Positions 1 to 5,886 of a stretch of 5,886 nt of DNA are shown here, piece after piece. The translations under genes and the position numbers were made by a program. Location of the stretch: contig DMKG01000165.1 in the NCBI GenBank assembly GCA_003454415.1, positions 5,930 through 11,815 on the forward strand. Direction: 5' to 3'. This stretch comes from Alphaproteobacteria bacterium. GTDB lineage: Bacteria; Pseudomonadota; Alphaproteobacteria; UBA11222. A model generated the notes under the pieces. It was not told where the DNA came from. It was given only the letters and a program-made list of their open reading frames with translations, and did no database searches. The number at the start of each line of letters is the position of its first letter. The first letter of the stretch is position 1.

Positions 1-2
1 TT

Positions 3-8
3 AGGAGG
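3..8 (+). promoter_or_regulatory. Shine-Dalgarno site of the glycine-zipper stress protein gene
   Basis: A perfect AGGAGG lies 5 nt before the ATG at 14, which fixes that start. The promoter must lie to the left of the window. Confidence 0.85.
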
Positions 9-13
9 ACAAG

Positions 14-592
14 ATGCAAGAGAAAACACAACCCGTGACACAGCCTGTACGTGAAGTGGTTGGGTTATTTCACGACCACGACCAAATGCAGAATGCAATC
101 AATGAATTGGAAGTGTCAGGATTTGACCGCCGTGAAATCAGTGTGCTTGGCAGTGAGGAAGCGGTTCAAAAGCGCTATGGCGCTAAACACATAGCGCCCG
201 AAGCTCTTGAGGATGATCCGACTGCGCCACGCAGTCCGAAACCCAAACATGAAGAAATAGGAATAGCCAAGGGCGCTCTGATTGGCGGCGGCGCTTATGT
301 AGGCGTAGTGGCCGCTTTACTGGCGACTGGCGGCACGGCAATACCAGCCATGGTCACCACCGCCGCCATTGGCGGATTAGGTGGCGGCGCAGTTGGAGGG
401 TTGCTGGCGAAAGTGCTGGGGGATGAATATTCAGATTTTTTTGAGCGGCAGATTAAGAGCGGCGGATTATTATTGTGGGTAAAGACGCCCACGCGCGAAA
501 AAGAAGAAAAGGCGCAAAAAATCCTGAAAGAGTTTGACGCCAGTGATGTGCATGTTCACCAATTCAGCCCTGCTGCTGATATCACGGCCTGA
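14..592 (+). CDS. Glycine-zipper protein with general stress protein 17M-like halves
   Basis: This 192-residue protein has no assigned enzymatic role. Residues 14-46 (starting VVGLFHDHDQMQNAINELE) form a beta-alpha-beta unit like the general stress protein 17M (YflT-like) domain. Residues 150-182 (starting GGLLLWVKT) look like a second, similar half. Between them, residues 84-136 are very rich in Gly and Ala, with GxxxG-type spacing and two hydrophobic stretches (about 88-105 and 110-134) split by TAIP. This is a glycine-zipper pattern that could insert into or associate with the inner membrane. A charged, proline-rich linker (61-81) precedes the core. No signal peptide is visible. The ATG at 14 is supported by a perfect ribosome site. 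The stop lies 2 nt before the sugar dehydrogenase start, so the two are probably co-transcribed. A stress role is inferred from domain resemblance and neighbours; the molecular function is unknown. Confidence 0.85.
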   Translation: MQEKTQPVTQPVREVVGLFHDHDQMQNAINELEVSGFDRREISVLGSEEAVQKRYGAKHIAPEALEDDPTAPRSPKPKHEEIGIAKGALIGGGAYVGVVAALLATGGTAIPAMVTTAAIGGLGGGAVGGLLAKVLGDEYSDFFERQIKSGGLLLWVKTPTREKEEKAQKILKEFDASDVHVHQFSPAADITA

Positions 593-594
593 AC

Positions 595-1755
595 GTGAAA
601 GACGCGTTACGGAAGCTGGCCTTTTTACTTATCCTGCCGGGAGCAGTCATGGCCGCCGGCTATGCGCTGGCTCAGCAATTATTATCGCCGGAAGTAACAC
701 CGGCGCCGCCAGTAGGCAAAACAGCTCTGAAGATAGAGGTGGTGGCCGAAAATCTGGATCGTCCCTGGGCGGTTGTACAGTTGCCGGATGGCCGGTTTTT
801 AGTGTCGGAGCGCGTTGGACGGTTGCGCTATGTGTTACGTGATGGATCATTATCCGCTCCCTTGACCGGGGCGCCGGAAGTTTACCGTGACGGGCAGGGC
901 GGCTTGCTGGATATTATATTGCATCCCGATTTTACCAATAACCGGACTATATTTTTCTCCTATGCCGAAGCGGAAGGCGACAAAGCGGGCACTGCAGTCG
1001 CCAGGGCTGTTCTGACGGATTTGGGGCTGAAAGATGTCTCGGTTATTTTCCGCCAGCAGCCAAAGGTAAAAGGCAAGAATCATTTTGGTTCGAGGCTGGT
1101 GGTTGCGCCGGATGGCAACCTGTTTATCGGGCTTGGCGAGCGTTTTGATTATCGGGATCAAGCGCAAAAACTGGACAATCATTTGGGCAAGATCGTGCGG
1201 ATTACAACAGAAGGAGCGGCGCCAAAGGATAATCCATTTTTTGATACGCCCGATGCCTTGCCGGAAATCTGGTCATACGGACATCGCAATATTCAAGGCG
1301 CAGCAGTGCATCCTGAAACAGGGAAACTCTGGATTCATGAACACGGCCCCAAAGGCGGCGATGAAATCAATATTCCTGAAGGTGGAAAAAACTACGGCTG
1401 GCCGGAAGCCAGCTACGGGATTCATTATTGGATGGCCCCAATCGAGGATGATCATGCGGGTCGTGGATTTGAGGAGCCAATCCATCATTGGACGCCTTCC
1501 ATCGCCCCTTCGGGTATGGAATTCTACACCGGCAGCGCTTTTCCCGAATGGAAAGGCAGCCTGTTCGTGGGCGCCCTTGCAAAGAAGCATGTGGCGCGGT
1601 TGGTGATTCAGAATAATCAGGTGGCGCATGAAGAAAAGCTGCTAATCGATAAAGGCTGGCGGATTCGTGATGTCATGCAAGGCGCGGATGGTGCTTTATA
1701 TGTGCTGACCGATGGGGAAAAAGGCAGGCTGCTGAAGCTTTCTCCAGCACCATAA
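595..1755 (+). CDS. Periplasmic PQQ-dependent aldose/sorbosone-type sugar dehydrogenase (YliI/Asd-like)
   Basis: This 386-residue protein of the glucose/sorbosone dehydrogenase beta-propeller family is close in size to E. coli YliI (about 370). Such enzymes oxidise aldoses to lactones using PQQ and pass electrons to the respiratory chain. Visible landmarks are RPWAVVQLPDGRFLVSER (56-73), the GQGGLLDIILHPDF blade (100-113), NHFGSRL with candidate catalytic base His163, YGHRN (228-232), EHGPKGGDEIN (249-259), the NYGWP turn (266-270) and WTPSIAPSGMEFY (299-311). The N-terminus is a signal peptide: Lys2, Arg6 and Lys7, then a hydrophobic stretch from 8, with likely cleavage after Ala26 (ALA/QQ). 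The GTG start is chosen because the next start, ATG at 649, would remove most of the signal peptide, and an in-frame stop at 577-579 blocks upstream extension. No ribosome site precedes the GTG, so coupling to the upstream gene (2-nt gap) is likely. Substrate range and PQQ use are inferred from the family. Confidence 0.9.
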   Translation: MKDALRKLAFLLILPGAVMAAGYALAQQLLSPEVTPAPPVGKTALKIEVVAENLDRPWAVVQLPDGRFLVSERVGRLRYVLRDGSLSAPLTGAPEVYRDGQGGLLDIILHPDFTNNRTIFFSYAEAEGDKAGTAVARAVLTDLGLKDVSVIFRQQPKVKGKNHFGSRLVVAPDGNLFIGLGERFDYRDQAQKLDNHLGKIVRITTEGAAPKDNPFFDTPDALPEIWSYGHRNIQGAAVHPETGKLWIHEHGPKGGDEINIPEGGKNYGWPEASYGIHYWMAPIEDDHAGRGFEEPIHHWTPSIAPSGMEFYTGSAFPEWKGSLFVGALAKKHVARLVIQNNQVAHEEKLLIDKGWRIRDVMQGADGALYVLTDGEKGRLLKLSPAP

Positions 1756-1913
1756 CATTCAGACGCGCTGGTAATTAATAGGCTGCCGGATGAAAAATAA
1801 GAAGAAGAGTATATCCCTGCTCCATCAATCTTCCGTTCAAAGAGAATGACAGACGCCGTTCGTCTCGCCGCGTGTTTATAAGCAGGCAAACTTCCTAAAA
1901 TACCTGGGCAGAT

Positions 1914-4361
1914 TCAGTTTATGACGGCTTTTGATAATGACTGACGGGTACCCACGAAACTCTGAAGCAATGCCCTGGCTTGCTTTTTGCGCTTTCCAAT
2001 GTCCCGCACGGTAAACCGGCTGGCGGTTTCTAATGAATCCAGTTCTTTCCATTCCAGGGGGGTGGCGACCGGCGCGCCAGGCCGGGCGCGAACGCAATAA
2101 TCTGCCACGGAGGTAGAGGCGTGATCATTGCGTAAGTAATCAATGAAAATTTTGCCTTTGCGCTGTTTCTTGGACATATTCGTGGTGTAGGCGTCCGGCG
2201 CATCTTTTACCATGCGGCCGGCCAGATCATGCGCGAATTGTTTTACCTCATCCCAGCTTCGCGTGCGCCTGATGGGGGCGGTCACATGCAGTCCTTTGCC
2301 GCCGGTGGTTTTCACAAAGCTGATCAGTTCCAGCTTTTCCAGCCGGCGCTTGATATCCAGCGCGGCAAGCTTAACCGCCTCAAATGGCACGCCTTCAGCC
2401 GGGTCAAGATCAAACACGATACGGTCAGGCCGGTCGACTTTATCACGCCTTGATCCCCACGCATGGATCTCGACTGCCCCCATTTGCACCAGTTCTATCA
2501 AGCCTCTGGAATCTTTGATGTACATATACTGGTTGGATTTGTTCTTGTGCCTGACATCAGTGGCGTAGATGTGTGCAGGCATGCCTTCGCCTTTCCTTCG
2601 TTGGAAAAAGCACTGCTTGGAAATACCACCGGGGCAGCGCACGATGCTGATCAGCCGGTCTTTTAAGTGTGACATCATAAATTCCGCCATATCCTGATAA
2701 AATTCGGCCAACCCGCCTTTGGTCAGTTCCGCTTCAGGAAAAATAATACGGTCAGGATGGGAAATTGCCGTGTCATCTACTTTCAACACGCTGGAATCCG
2801 TTTTCTGTTTGCTGGAATTCTTCACCATTTTCGGCTCTTCTTTATGGATGTCTTCCGGACTCTTATCGCCGCGCAACCCCTGATATGAGGCGTGTCGCAC
2901 TTTTCCGGCAGATGTCCAGGCTGAAAACTTCACCTCGCATAACAGTTCCGGCGTGAGCCAGATCGTGCCCTTGAAATGGCCGGCTTGTTTATCAGAAAAA
3001 GGCGGTGTTTTACGCTGTAAGGGCATGAGTTTTCGATAGAGCATGGCTGCGCTTTTATGATCAAAACCCGTGCCGACTTTACCCGCGTAATGCAGCTTGT
3101 CGCCTTTATAGTAGCCGAGATGAAGCGCGCCGACCGCCTTGGCGCGATCTGAAGCTTCGATAAAGCCGCAAATAATAAATTCCTGCCGTTTAACGCATTT
3201 GCTTTTCAGCCAGCCTTTACTGCGACCCGGCTGGTATGGCGCAGTCCCATCTTTCGAGATGATGCCTTCCAGCCCCATTTTGCAGGCTTGGTTGACAACC
3301 CTCTTCGCATCCGTCTCAAACACATCGCTTAAAAGGATCGTGTCATTTTCTTTGGAAACAAGCAGTTTTTCCAATGTCTCGCGGCGCTTTTTCAAGGGAA
3401 GCTTTCTCAAATCCTTTCCCTGATAAAACAACATGTCGAAAAAATAGGCCCGCATGGGCGCATCCGGAACGCCTAAAGCATTTTGCAGTAATTTAAAATC
3501 GCTCAAGCCCTCTGCATTCAGCATGACGGCTTCCCCGTCTAAAATTGCTTCATGCAAATTCATGTCTTTCAGGGTGGAGGCAATGACCGGGAATTTCTCT
3601 GTCCAGTCATGATGATTACGTGTGAAAATTCTGACCTCATTTCGGTGTACGAACGCCAGAATGCGATAGCCGTCATATTTGACTTCGTGCAGCCATTTTT
3701 TACCATGAGGCGGTTCATCTACCAGAGTGGCAAGCTGCACTTTATGATATGTCTTATAAAGTGATCTTATCGCGGGCGCGCTTTTCTTATTCGCAGCGCA
3801 GATTTCGTTTACTGTATGTCCACTGTTAACGCTGGTGTTATTTTTTTTAAGGAAGTCAGGGTCATCTTTCGCTGCTTCATCATCCTGTTTAATTAGCAGC
3901 CAGTTTTCCTTGCCTTCATTTTGCTTTCCGCCCATTCGCGCCAACGTCCATTGGCCGCTGAGCCGTTCGCCTTTAAGCGTAAAGGACAGCTTGCCTTTTT
4001 CAAGGCTTTGCGTAACGTTTTTTTCTGCGGGCGCCCATAGACCTTGATCCCAGATAATCACACTACCCGCGCCGTATTGATGCTCTGGGATAACCCCTTC
4101 AAATTCAGCGTAACTCAGCGGATGATCTTCCGTGCGCACTGCAAGACGCTTTTCGTTGGGTTTTAAGGAAGGGCCTTTGGGAATCGCCCAGCTTTTCAAC
4201 ACGCCCTCCCATTCCAGCCGGAAATCATAATGCAGTCTGGAGGCGGCATGTTTCTGGACCACAAAGGAAAGACTGGCCTGGGAGGTTTTTGTCTCTCCTT
4301 TAGGTTCAGGCGTAAGCGTAAAATTCCGTTTTTTATTATAGGTTGCGATAGAATAGGCCAT
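1914..4361 (-). CDS. ligD: Multifunctional ATP-dependent DNA ligase D (NHEJ), phosphoesterase-ligase-polymerase
   Basis: This 815-residue LigD is similar in length and identical in domain order to Pseudomonas aeruginosa LigD (about 840); mycobacterial LigD is ordered polymerase-phosphoesterase-ligase. It processes and seals double-strand breaks with Ku. The 3'-phosphoesterase domain (about 1-165) has Gln36, His38, His44, Asp46, Arg48, Glu78, His80 and Tyr84 in the family spacing. The ligase domain (about 205-505) has the adenylation motif EVKYDGYR with nucleophile Lys228, LDGEAV (274-279), YFFDML (306-311), LEGIISK with Glu365, WLKSK (384-388) and an OB fold ending in GLRGDKSP. The polymerase/primase domain (about 530-815) has SIVRCPGG (572-579), catalytic DLD (Asp651, Asp653), KTTGGKGLH (684-692), and DYLRN with Asp741. 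All catalytic residues appear intact. The ATG lies 3 nt after the ku stop and in the same frame. Oddities are Asn13 where the family usually has Asp (RDF) and an A8 run in the linker at residues 172-174. Confidence 0.97.
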   Translation of the reverse strand: MAYSIATYNKKRNFTLTPEPKGETKTSQASLSFVVQKHAASRLHYDFRLEWEGVLKSWAIPKGPSLKPNEKRLAVRTEDHPLSYAEFEGVIPEHQYGAGSVIIWDQGLWAPAEKNVTQSLEKGKLSFTLKGERLSGQWTLARMGGKQNEGKENWLLIKQDDEAAKDDPDFLKKNNTSVNSGHTVNEICAANKKSAPAIRSLYKTYHKVQLATLVDEPPHGKKWLHEVKYDGYRILAFVHRNEVRIFTRNHHDWTEKFPVIASTLKDMNLHEAILDGEAVMLNAEGLSDFKLLQNALGVPDAPMRAYFFDMLFYQGKDLRKLPLKKRRETLEKLLVSKENDTILLSDVFETDAKRVVNQACKMGLEGIISKDGTAPYQPGRSKGWLKSKCVKRQEFIICGFIEASDRAKAVGALHLGYYKGDKLHYAGKVGTGFDHKSAAMLYRKLMPLQRKTPPFSDKQAGHFKGTIWLTPELLCEVKFSAWTSAGKVRHASYQGLRGDKSPEDIHKEEPKMVKNSSKQKTDSSVLKVDDTAISHPDRIIFPEAELTKGGLAEFYQDMAEFMMSHLKDRLISIVRCPGGISKQCFFQRRKGEGMPAHIYATDVRHKNKSNQYMYIKDSRGLIELVQMGAVEIHAWGSRRDKVDRPDRIVFDLDPAEGVPFEAVKLAALDIKRRLEKLELISFVKTTGGKGLHVTAPIRRTRSWDEVKQFAHDLAGRMVKDAPDAYTTNMSKKQRKGKIFIDYLRNDHASTSVADYCVRARPGAPVATPLEWKELDSLETASRFTVRDIGKRKKQARALLQSFVGTRQSLSKAVIN
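3841..3848 (-). other. A8 homopolymer, candidate slippage site in the ligD interdomain linker
   Basis: Eight consecutive A residues on the coding strand (T8 on the + strand) encode Lys172, Lys173 and most of Asn174. They lie between the phosphoesterase domain (ending near 165) and the ligase domain (starting near 205). Reading AAA AAA AAT AAC in frame, a shift of -1 or an extra A puts TAA next; loss of one A gives a stop 13 codons after Leu171. The run itself is seen directly; any slippage is inference. Confidence 0.35.
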
Positions 4362-4364
4362 TGA

Positions 4365-5189
4365 TCACGCCGCCTTCTCCGATTTGGAATTTGACGGTTT
4401 TTTCTTTTTTTCCGCTTCCTTTAAACTGGCTTTCAGCGCATCCACAATATTCACCACTGTGCTCTCAGCCGGTTTCTTATGGGATGTTTTTACTTTTTTA
4501 CCTTTTAATTTGGCCTTGATGATCTCAAGCAATCCTTGTTGGTAATGATCTTTAAATTTGGCCGGATCAAAAGCTTGGGTTTTCTTTTCAATCAATGCTT
4601 CGGCTAATTCCAGCTGTTCTTTGTTGATGCTGGCTTTTTGTGGCAAACTTTCAAAATAACTCCCGGCTTCCCGCACCTCATACGCATAACGCAGCGTATC
4701 GAGAATAAGGCCTCTACCGCATGGGCGAAGACTCACAAGGCGTTCTTTTTTATTAAGAACAATCTGGCCGATGGCGGTTTTACCGGATTTCTTCAACGCT
4801 TCCCGCAGCGTAAGATAGGCTTCCTCGGCGATTTCTCCATCGGGAGCTACATAATATGATCGTTCAAAATAAATGGGGTCAATCTCATCTTTTTCACAAA
4901 ACTGCACCAGTTCAATCGTATGCTTGCTTTCCAGCATAAGCTTTTCCAGATCTTCATCTTCAATGGGTACGAACTGCCCCTTTTCATATTCATAACCTTT
5001 AATGATATCCTCCGGTTCCGTCTCTCCTCCGCTTTCCGTCACTTTCTTGTAGCGAATACGTTCGCCGCTGTTGCGGTCATACTGGTGCAACGGCGCCTTT
5101 TCCGTCGTGGTGATGGCCGCATGAAGCCGCACCGGAAACGAAACCAGTGAAAGCCGTATATGACCATTCCAGTAAGCGTGCGGCGGAAT
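4365..5189 (-). CDS. ku: NHEJ end-binding protein Ku, with probable ATT start
   Basis: Bacterial Ku forms a homodimeric ring that threads onto double-strand DNA ends, bridges them and recruits LigD. With the start proposed here it has 274 residues, typical for the family. The first conventional start is GTG at 5132, but the frame stays open upstream and encodes PPHAYWNGHIRLSLVSFPV, the conserved first strands of Ku. That segment begins at ATT (5189), 6 nt after a perfect AGGAGG, whereas GTG 5132 has no ribosome site. Further landmarks, numbered from ATT, are EKAPLHQYDRNSGERIRYKK (30-49), IKGYEYEKGQFV (62-73), YFERSYYVAP (107-116) and GQIVLNKKERLVSLRP (141-156). The C-terminus (about 224-274) is a lysine-rich tail, a known site of LigD and DNA contacts in bacterial Ku. 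The gene begins 2 nt after the SDR stop and ends 3 nt before ligD in the same frame, so this is an operon. The Ku identity is firm; the ATT start is strongly supported but unproven. Confidence 0.93.
   Translation of the reverse strand: MPPHAYWNGHIRLSLVSFPVRLHAAITTTEKAPLHQYDRNSGERIRYKKVTESGGETEPEDIIKGYEYEKGQFVPIEDEDLEKLMLESKHTIELVQFCEKDEIDPIYFERSYYVAPDGEIAEEAYLTLREALKKSGKTAIGQIVLNKKERLVSLRPCGRGLILDTLRYAYEVREAGSYFESLPQKASINKEQLELAEALIEKKTQAFDPAKFKDHYQQGLLEIIKAKLKGKKVKTSHKKPAESTVVNIVDALKASLKEAEKKKKPSNSKSEKAA
4373..4380 (-). promoter_or_regulatory. Probable Shine-Dalgarno site of ligD inside the end of ku
   Basis: The purine-rich GGAGAAGG lies in the last codons of ku, with its AAGG end 11 nt before the ligD ATG. 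This spacing is slightly long. Ribosomes terminating at the ku stop, 3 nt before the ATG, could also reinitiate directly. Confidence 0.45.
4404..4410 (-). other. A-AAA-AAG slippery heptamer in the ku lysine tail
   Basis: The coding strand reads gaA AAA AAG aaa aaa in the ku frame, so the heptamer is in the register used for -1 frameshifting in E. coli dnaX. A -1 shift would swap the last residues after Lys-Lys for a tail of about 22 residues ending at the TAA at 4336-4338. I see no strong downstream stem-loop, so its activity is doubtful. Confidence 0.25.
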
Positions 5190-5191
5190 GA

Positions 5192-5886
5192 CTAGCCTCC
5201 TACGATAGCGCCACCATTCGGGTGGATGGTTTGGCCGGTGATGTAGCTGGCGTCCTGGGAGGCGAGAAAAATATAAGCGGGCGCCACTTCATCCGGCTGG
5301 CCAGGCCTGCCCATGGGTGAGCTTTCTCCGAATTTCTTTACATCCTCTGCGCGGAAAGAAGCGGGAATCAGTGGCGTCCAGATTGGGCCAGGAGCCACAG
5401 CGTTGACACGTACGGCTGTTTTGGCCAGGTTATTCGCCAGTGAGCGGGTAAAGCCAAGCACTGCGCCTTTGGTGGTCGCATAATCCATCAGCTGGTCATG
5501 TCCACGATAGGCTACTATCGAGGCGGTGTTGATGATGCAGCCGGCATTTTTCTTGATCTGCGGCAGCGCCGCCTGCGTTAAGAACATCATGCCGAAAATA
5601 TTGGTATCGAAGGTGCGGCGGATCTGCGCTTCGGCGATATCTTCAAAGTTTTCTTCCACATGCTGCTCCGCAGCATTGTTGACCAGAATGTCCAGCTTTC
5701 CGAAGCGATCAATCACCTGCTTTACGGCGTCGTCGCAAAATGATTTCCGCCCGATGTCTCCTTTGATGAGCAGCGCCTTGCCGCCCGCTTTCTCGATATG
5801 GTCTTGGGTGATCTTCGCATCCTTATCCTCATCCAGATAGATGAAAGCGACATCCGCACCTTCCATCGCATAGCCGATGGAGACCG
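5192..5886 (-). CDS. Short-chain dehydrogenase/reductase, N-terminus cut by the window edge
   Basis: This classical SDR is an NAD(P)-dependent oxidoreductase with a Rossmann fold. Only the C-terminal 230 or so residues are present. Codons before the ATG at 5866 continue the family pattern (VSIGYA then MEGADVAF), so that ATG is internal and the TGxxxGIG cofactor motif lies beyond the right edge. Numbered from that Met, visible motifs are LVNNAAEQ (61-68), catalytic Asn89 (TNIFG), Ser116 (NTAS), Tyr129 and Lys133 (YATTK), the PGPIWTPL loop (159-166) and the C-terminal YITGQTIHPNGG (208-219). This ending resembles the YghA/YdaD-like group, which often includes stress-induced members; the substrate cannot be read from sequence. 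The gene is first of three visible genes on this strand, and its TAG lies 2 nt before the ku start. Its end also supplies the ku ribosome site, so expression of the two is linked. Confidence 0.92.
   Translation of the reverse strand, partial: VSIGYAMEGADVAFIYLDEDKDAKITQDHIEKAGGKALLIKGDIGRKSFCDDAVKQVIDRFGKLDILVNNAAEQHVEENFEDIAEAQIRRTFDTNIFGMMFLTQAALPQIKKNAGCIINTASIVAYRGHDQLMDYATTKGAVLGFTRSLANNLAKTAVRVNAVAPGPIWTPLIPASFRAEDVKKFGESSPMGRPGQPDEVAPAYIFLASQDASYITGQTIHPNGGAIVGG
5196..5201 (-). promoter_or_regulatory. Shine-Dalgarno site deciding the ku start
   Basis: A perfect AGGAGG overlaps the last codons of the SDR gene (GGA GGC TAG) and lies 6 nt before the ATT at 5189. No ATG, GTG or TTG lies at a suitable distance in the ku frame, so it marks ATT as the initiation codon. 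Confidence 0.8.

Noticed and set aside
649..651. ATG at 649 as the dehydrogenase start
   Set aside because: It would remove the positively charged and most of the hydrophobic part of a convincing signal peptide.
850..1182. Open frame antisense to the sugar dehydrogenase, and similar antisense frames within ligD and ku
   Set aside because: They have no recognisable domains or ribosome sites and overlap genes with strong family matches; they are shadows of the real coding frames.
1760..1856. Direct repeat CAGACGC at 1760-1766 and 1850-1856
   Set aside because: A 7-base repeat is expected by chance and has no supporting structure.
1851..1865. Small hairpin AGACG-CCGTT-CGTCT in the convergent gap as a terminator
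   Set aside because: The stem is only 5 bp and no real T tract follows in either direction, although the ligD side is mildly T-rich. The rest of the 158-nt gap shows no gene or clear regulatory site.
4365..5132. GTG at 5132 as the ku start
   Set aside because: It lacks a ribosome site and cuts off the conserved Ku N-terminal strand encoded just upstream in the same frame behind a perfect AGGAGG.
5864..5866. ATG at 5866 as the start of the SDR gene
   Set aside because: The frame stays open to the window edge with family-like residues, and the cofactor-binding glycine motif would be missing; the Met is internal.

Overview
The window looks like a chromosomal stress and DNA-repair locus from a Gram-negative bacterium. 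A proteobacterium is likely, and an alphaproteobacterium is plausible but unproven. The clues are a LigD in the proteobacterial domain order (phosphoesterase, ligase, polymerase), a Ku whose N-terminus reads like proteobacterial Ku, a periplasmic PQQ-type sugar dehydrogenase, and moderate GC by eye. No mobile element, CRISPR array, tRNA or rRNA is visible. The known core of the window is a two-component bacterial non-homologous end-joining (NHEJ) system.

Left third, + strand (14-1755): two tightly packed genes with only 2 nt between them. The first encodes a protein with two stress-protein-like alpha/beta halves flanking a glycine-zipper, membrane-like core. The second encodes an exported PQQ-dependent aldose (YliI/Asd-like) dehydrogenase. 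The first has a perfect AGGAGG ribosome site. The second starts with GTG, has no visible ribosome site, and probably depends on translation of the first.

Middle and right, - strand (1914-5886): an apparent operon read right to left, made of an SDR oxidoreductase (cut by the right edge), ku and ligD. SDR-ku and ku-ligD are separated by 2 and 3 nt. The two gene groups converge on a 158-nt gap (1756-1913) that holds no gene and no convincing terminator. Promoters for both groups must lie outside the window.

Ku binds and bridges broken DNA ends and recruits LigD, which trims, fills and seals them. The flanking oxidoreductases and the glycine-zipper protein suggest a wider stress or stationary-phase gene set, but that is inference from context.

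Main points for a second look: (1) ku almost certainly starts at a rare ATT codon at 5189, behind a perfect AGGAGG, because the conserved Ku N-terminus continues 19 codons upstream of the first conventional start (GTG at 5132). (2) ku and ligD share a reading frame, separated only by TGA-TCA, so UGA readthrough would make a Ku-LigD fusion. (3) ligD has an A8 run exactly in the phosphoesterase-ligase linker, where slippage either way stops translation soon after the phosphoesterase domain. (4) ku carries an in-frame A-AAA-AAG heptamer in its lysine tail.
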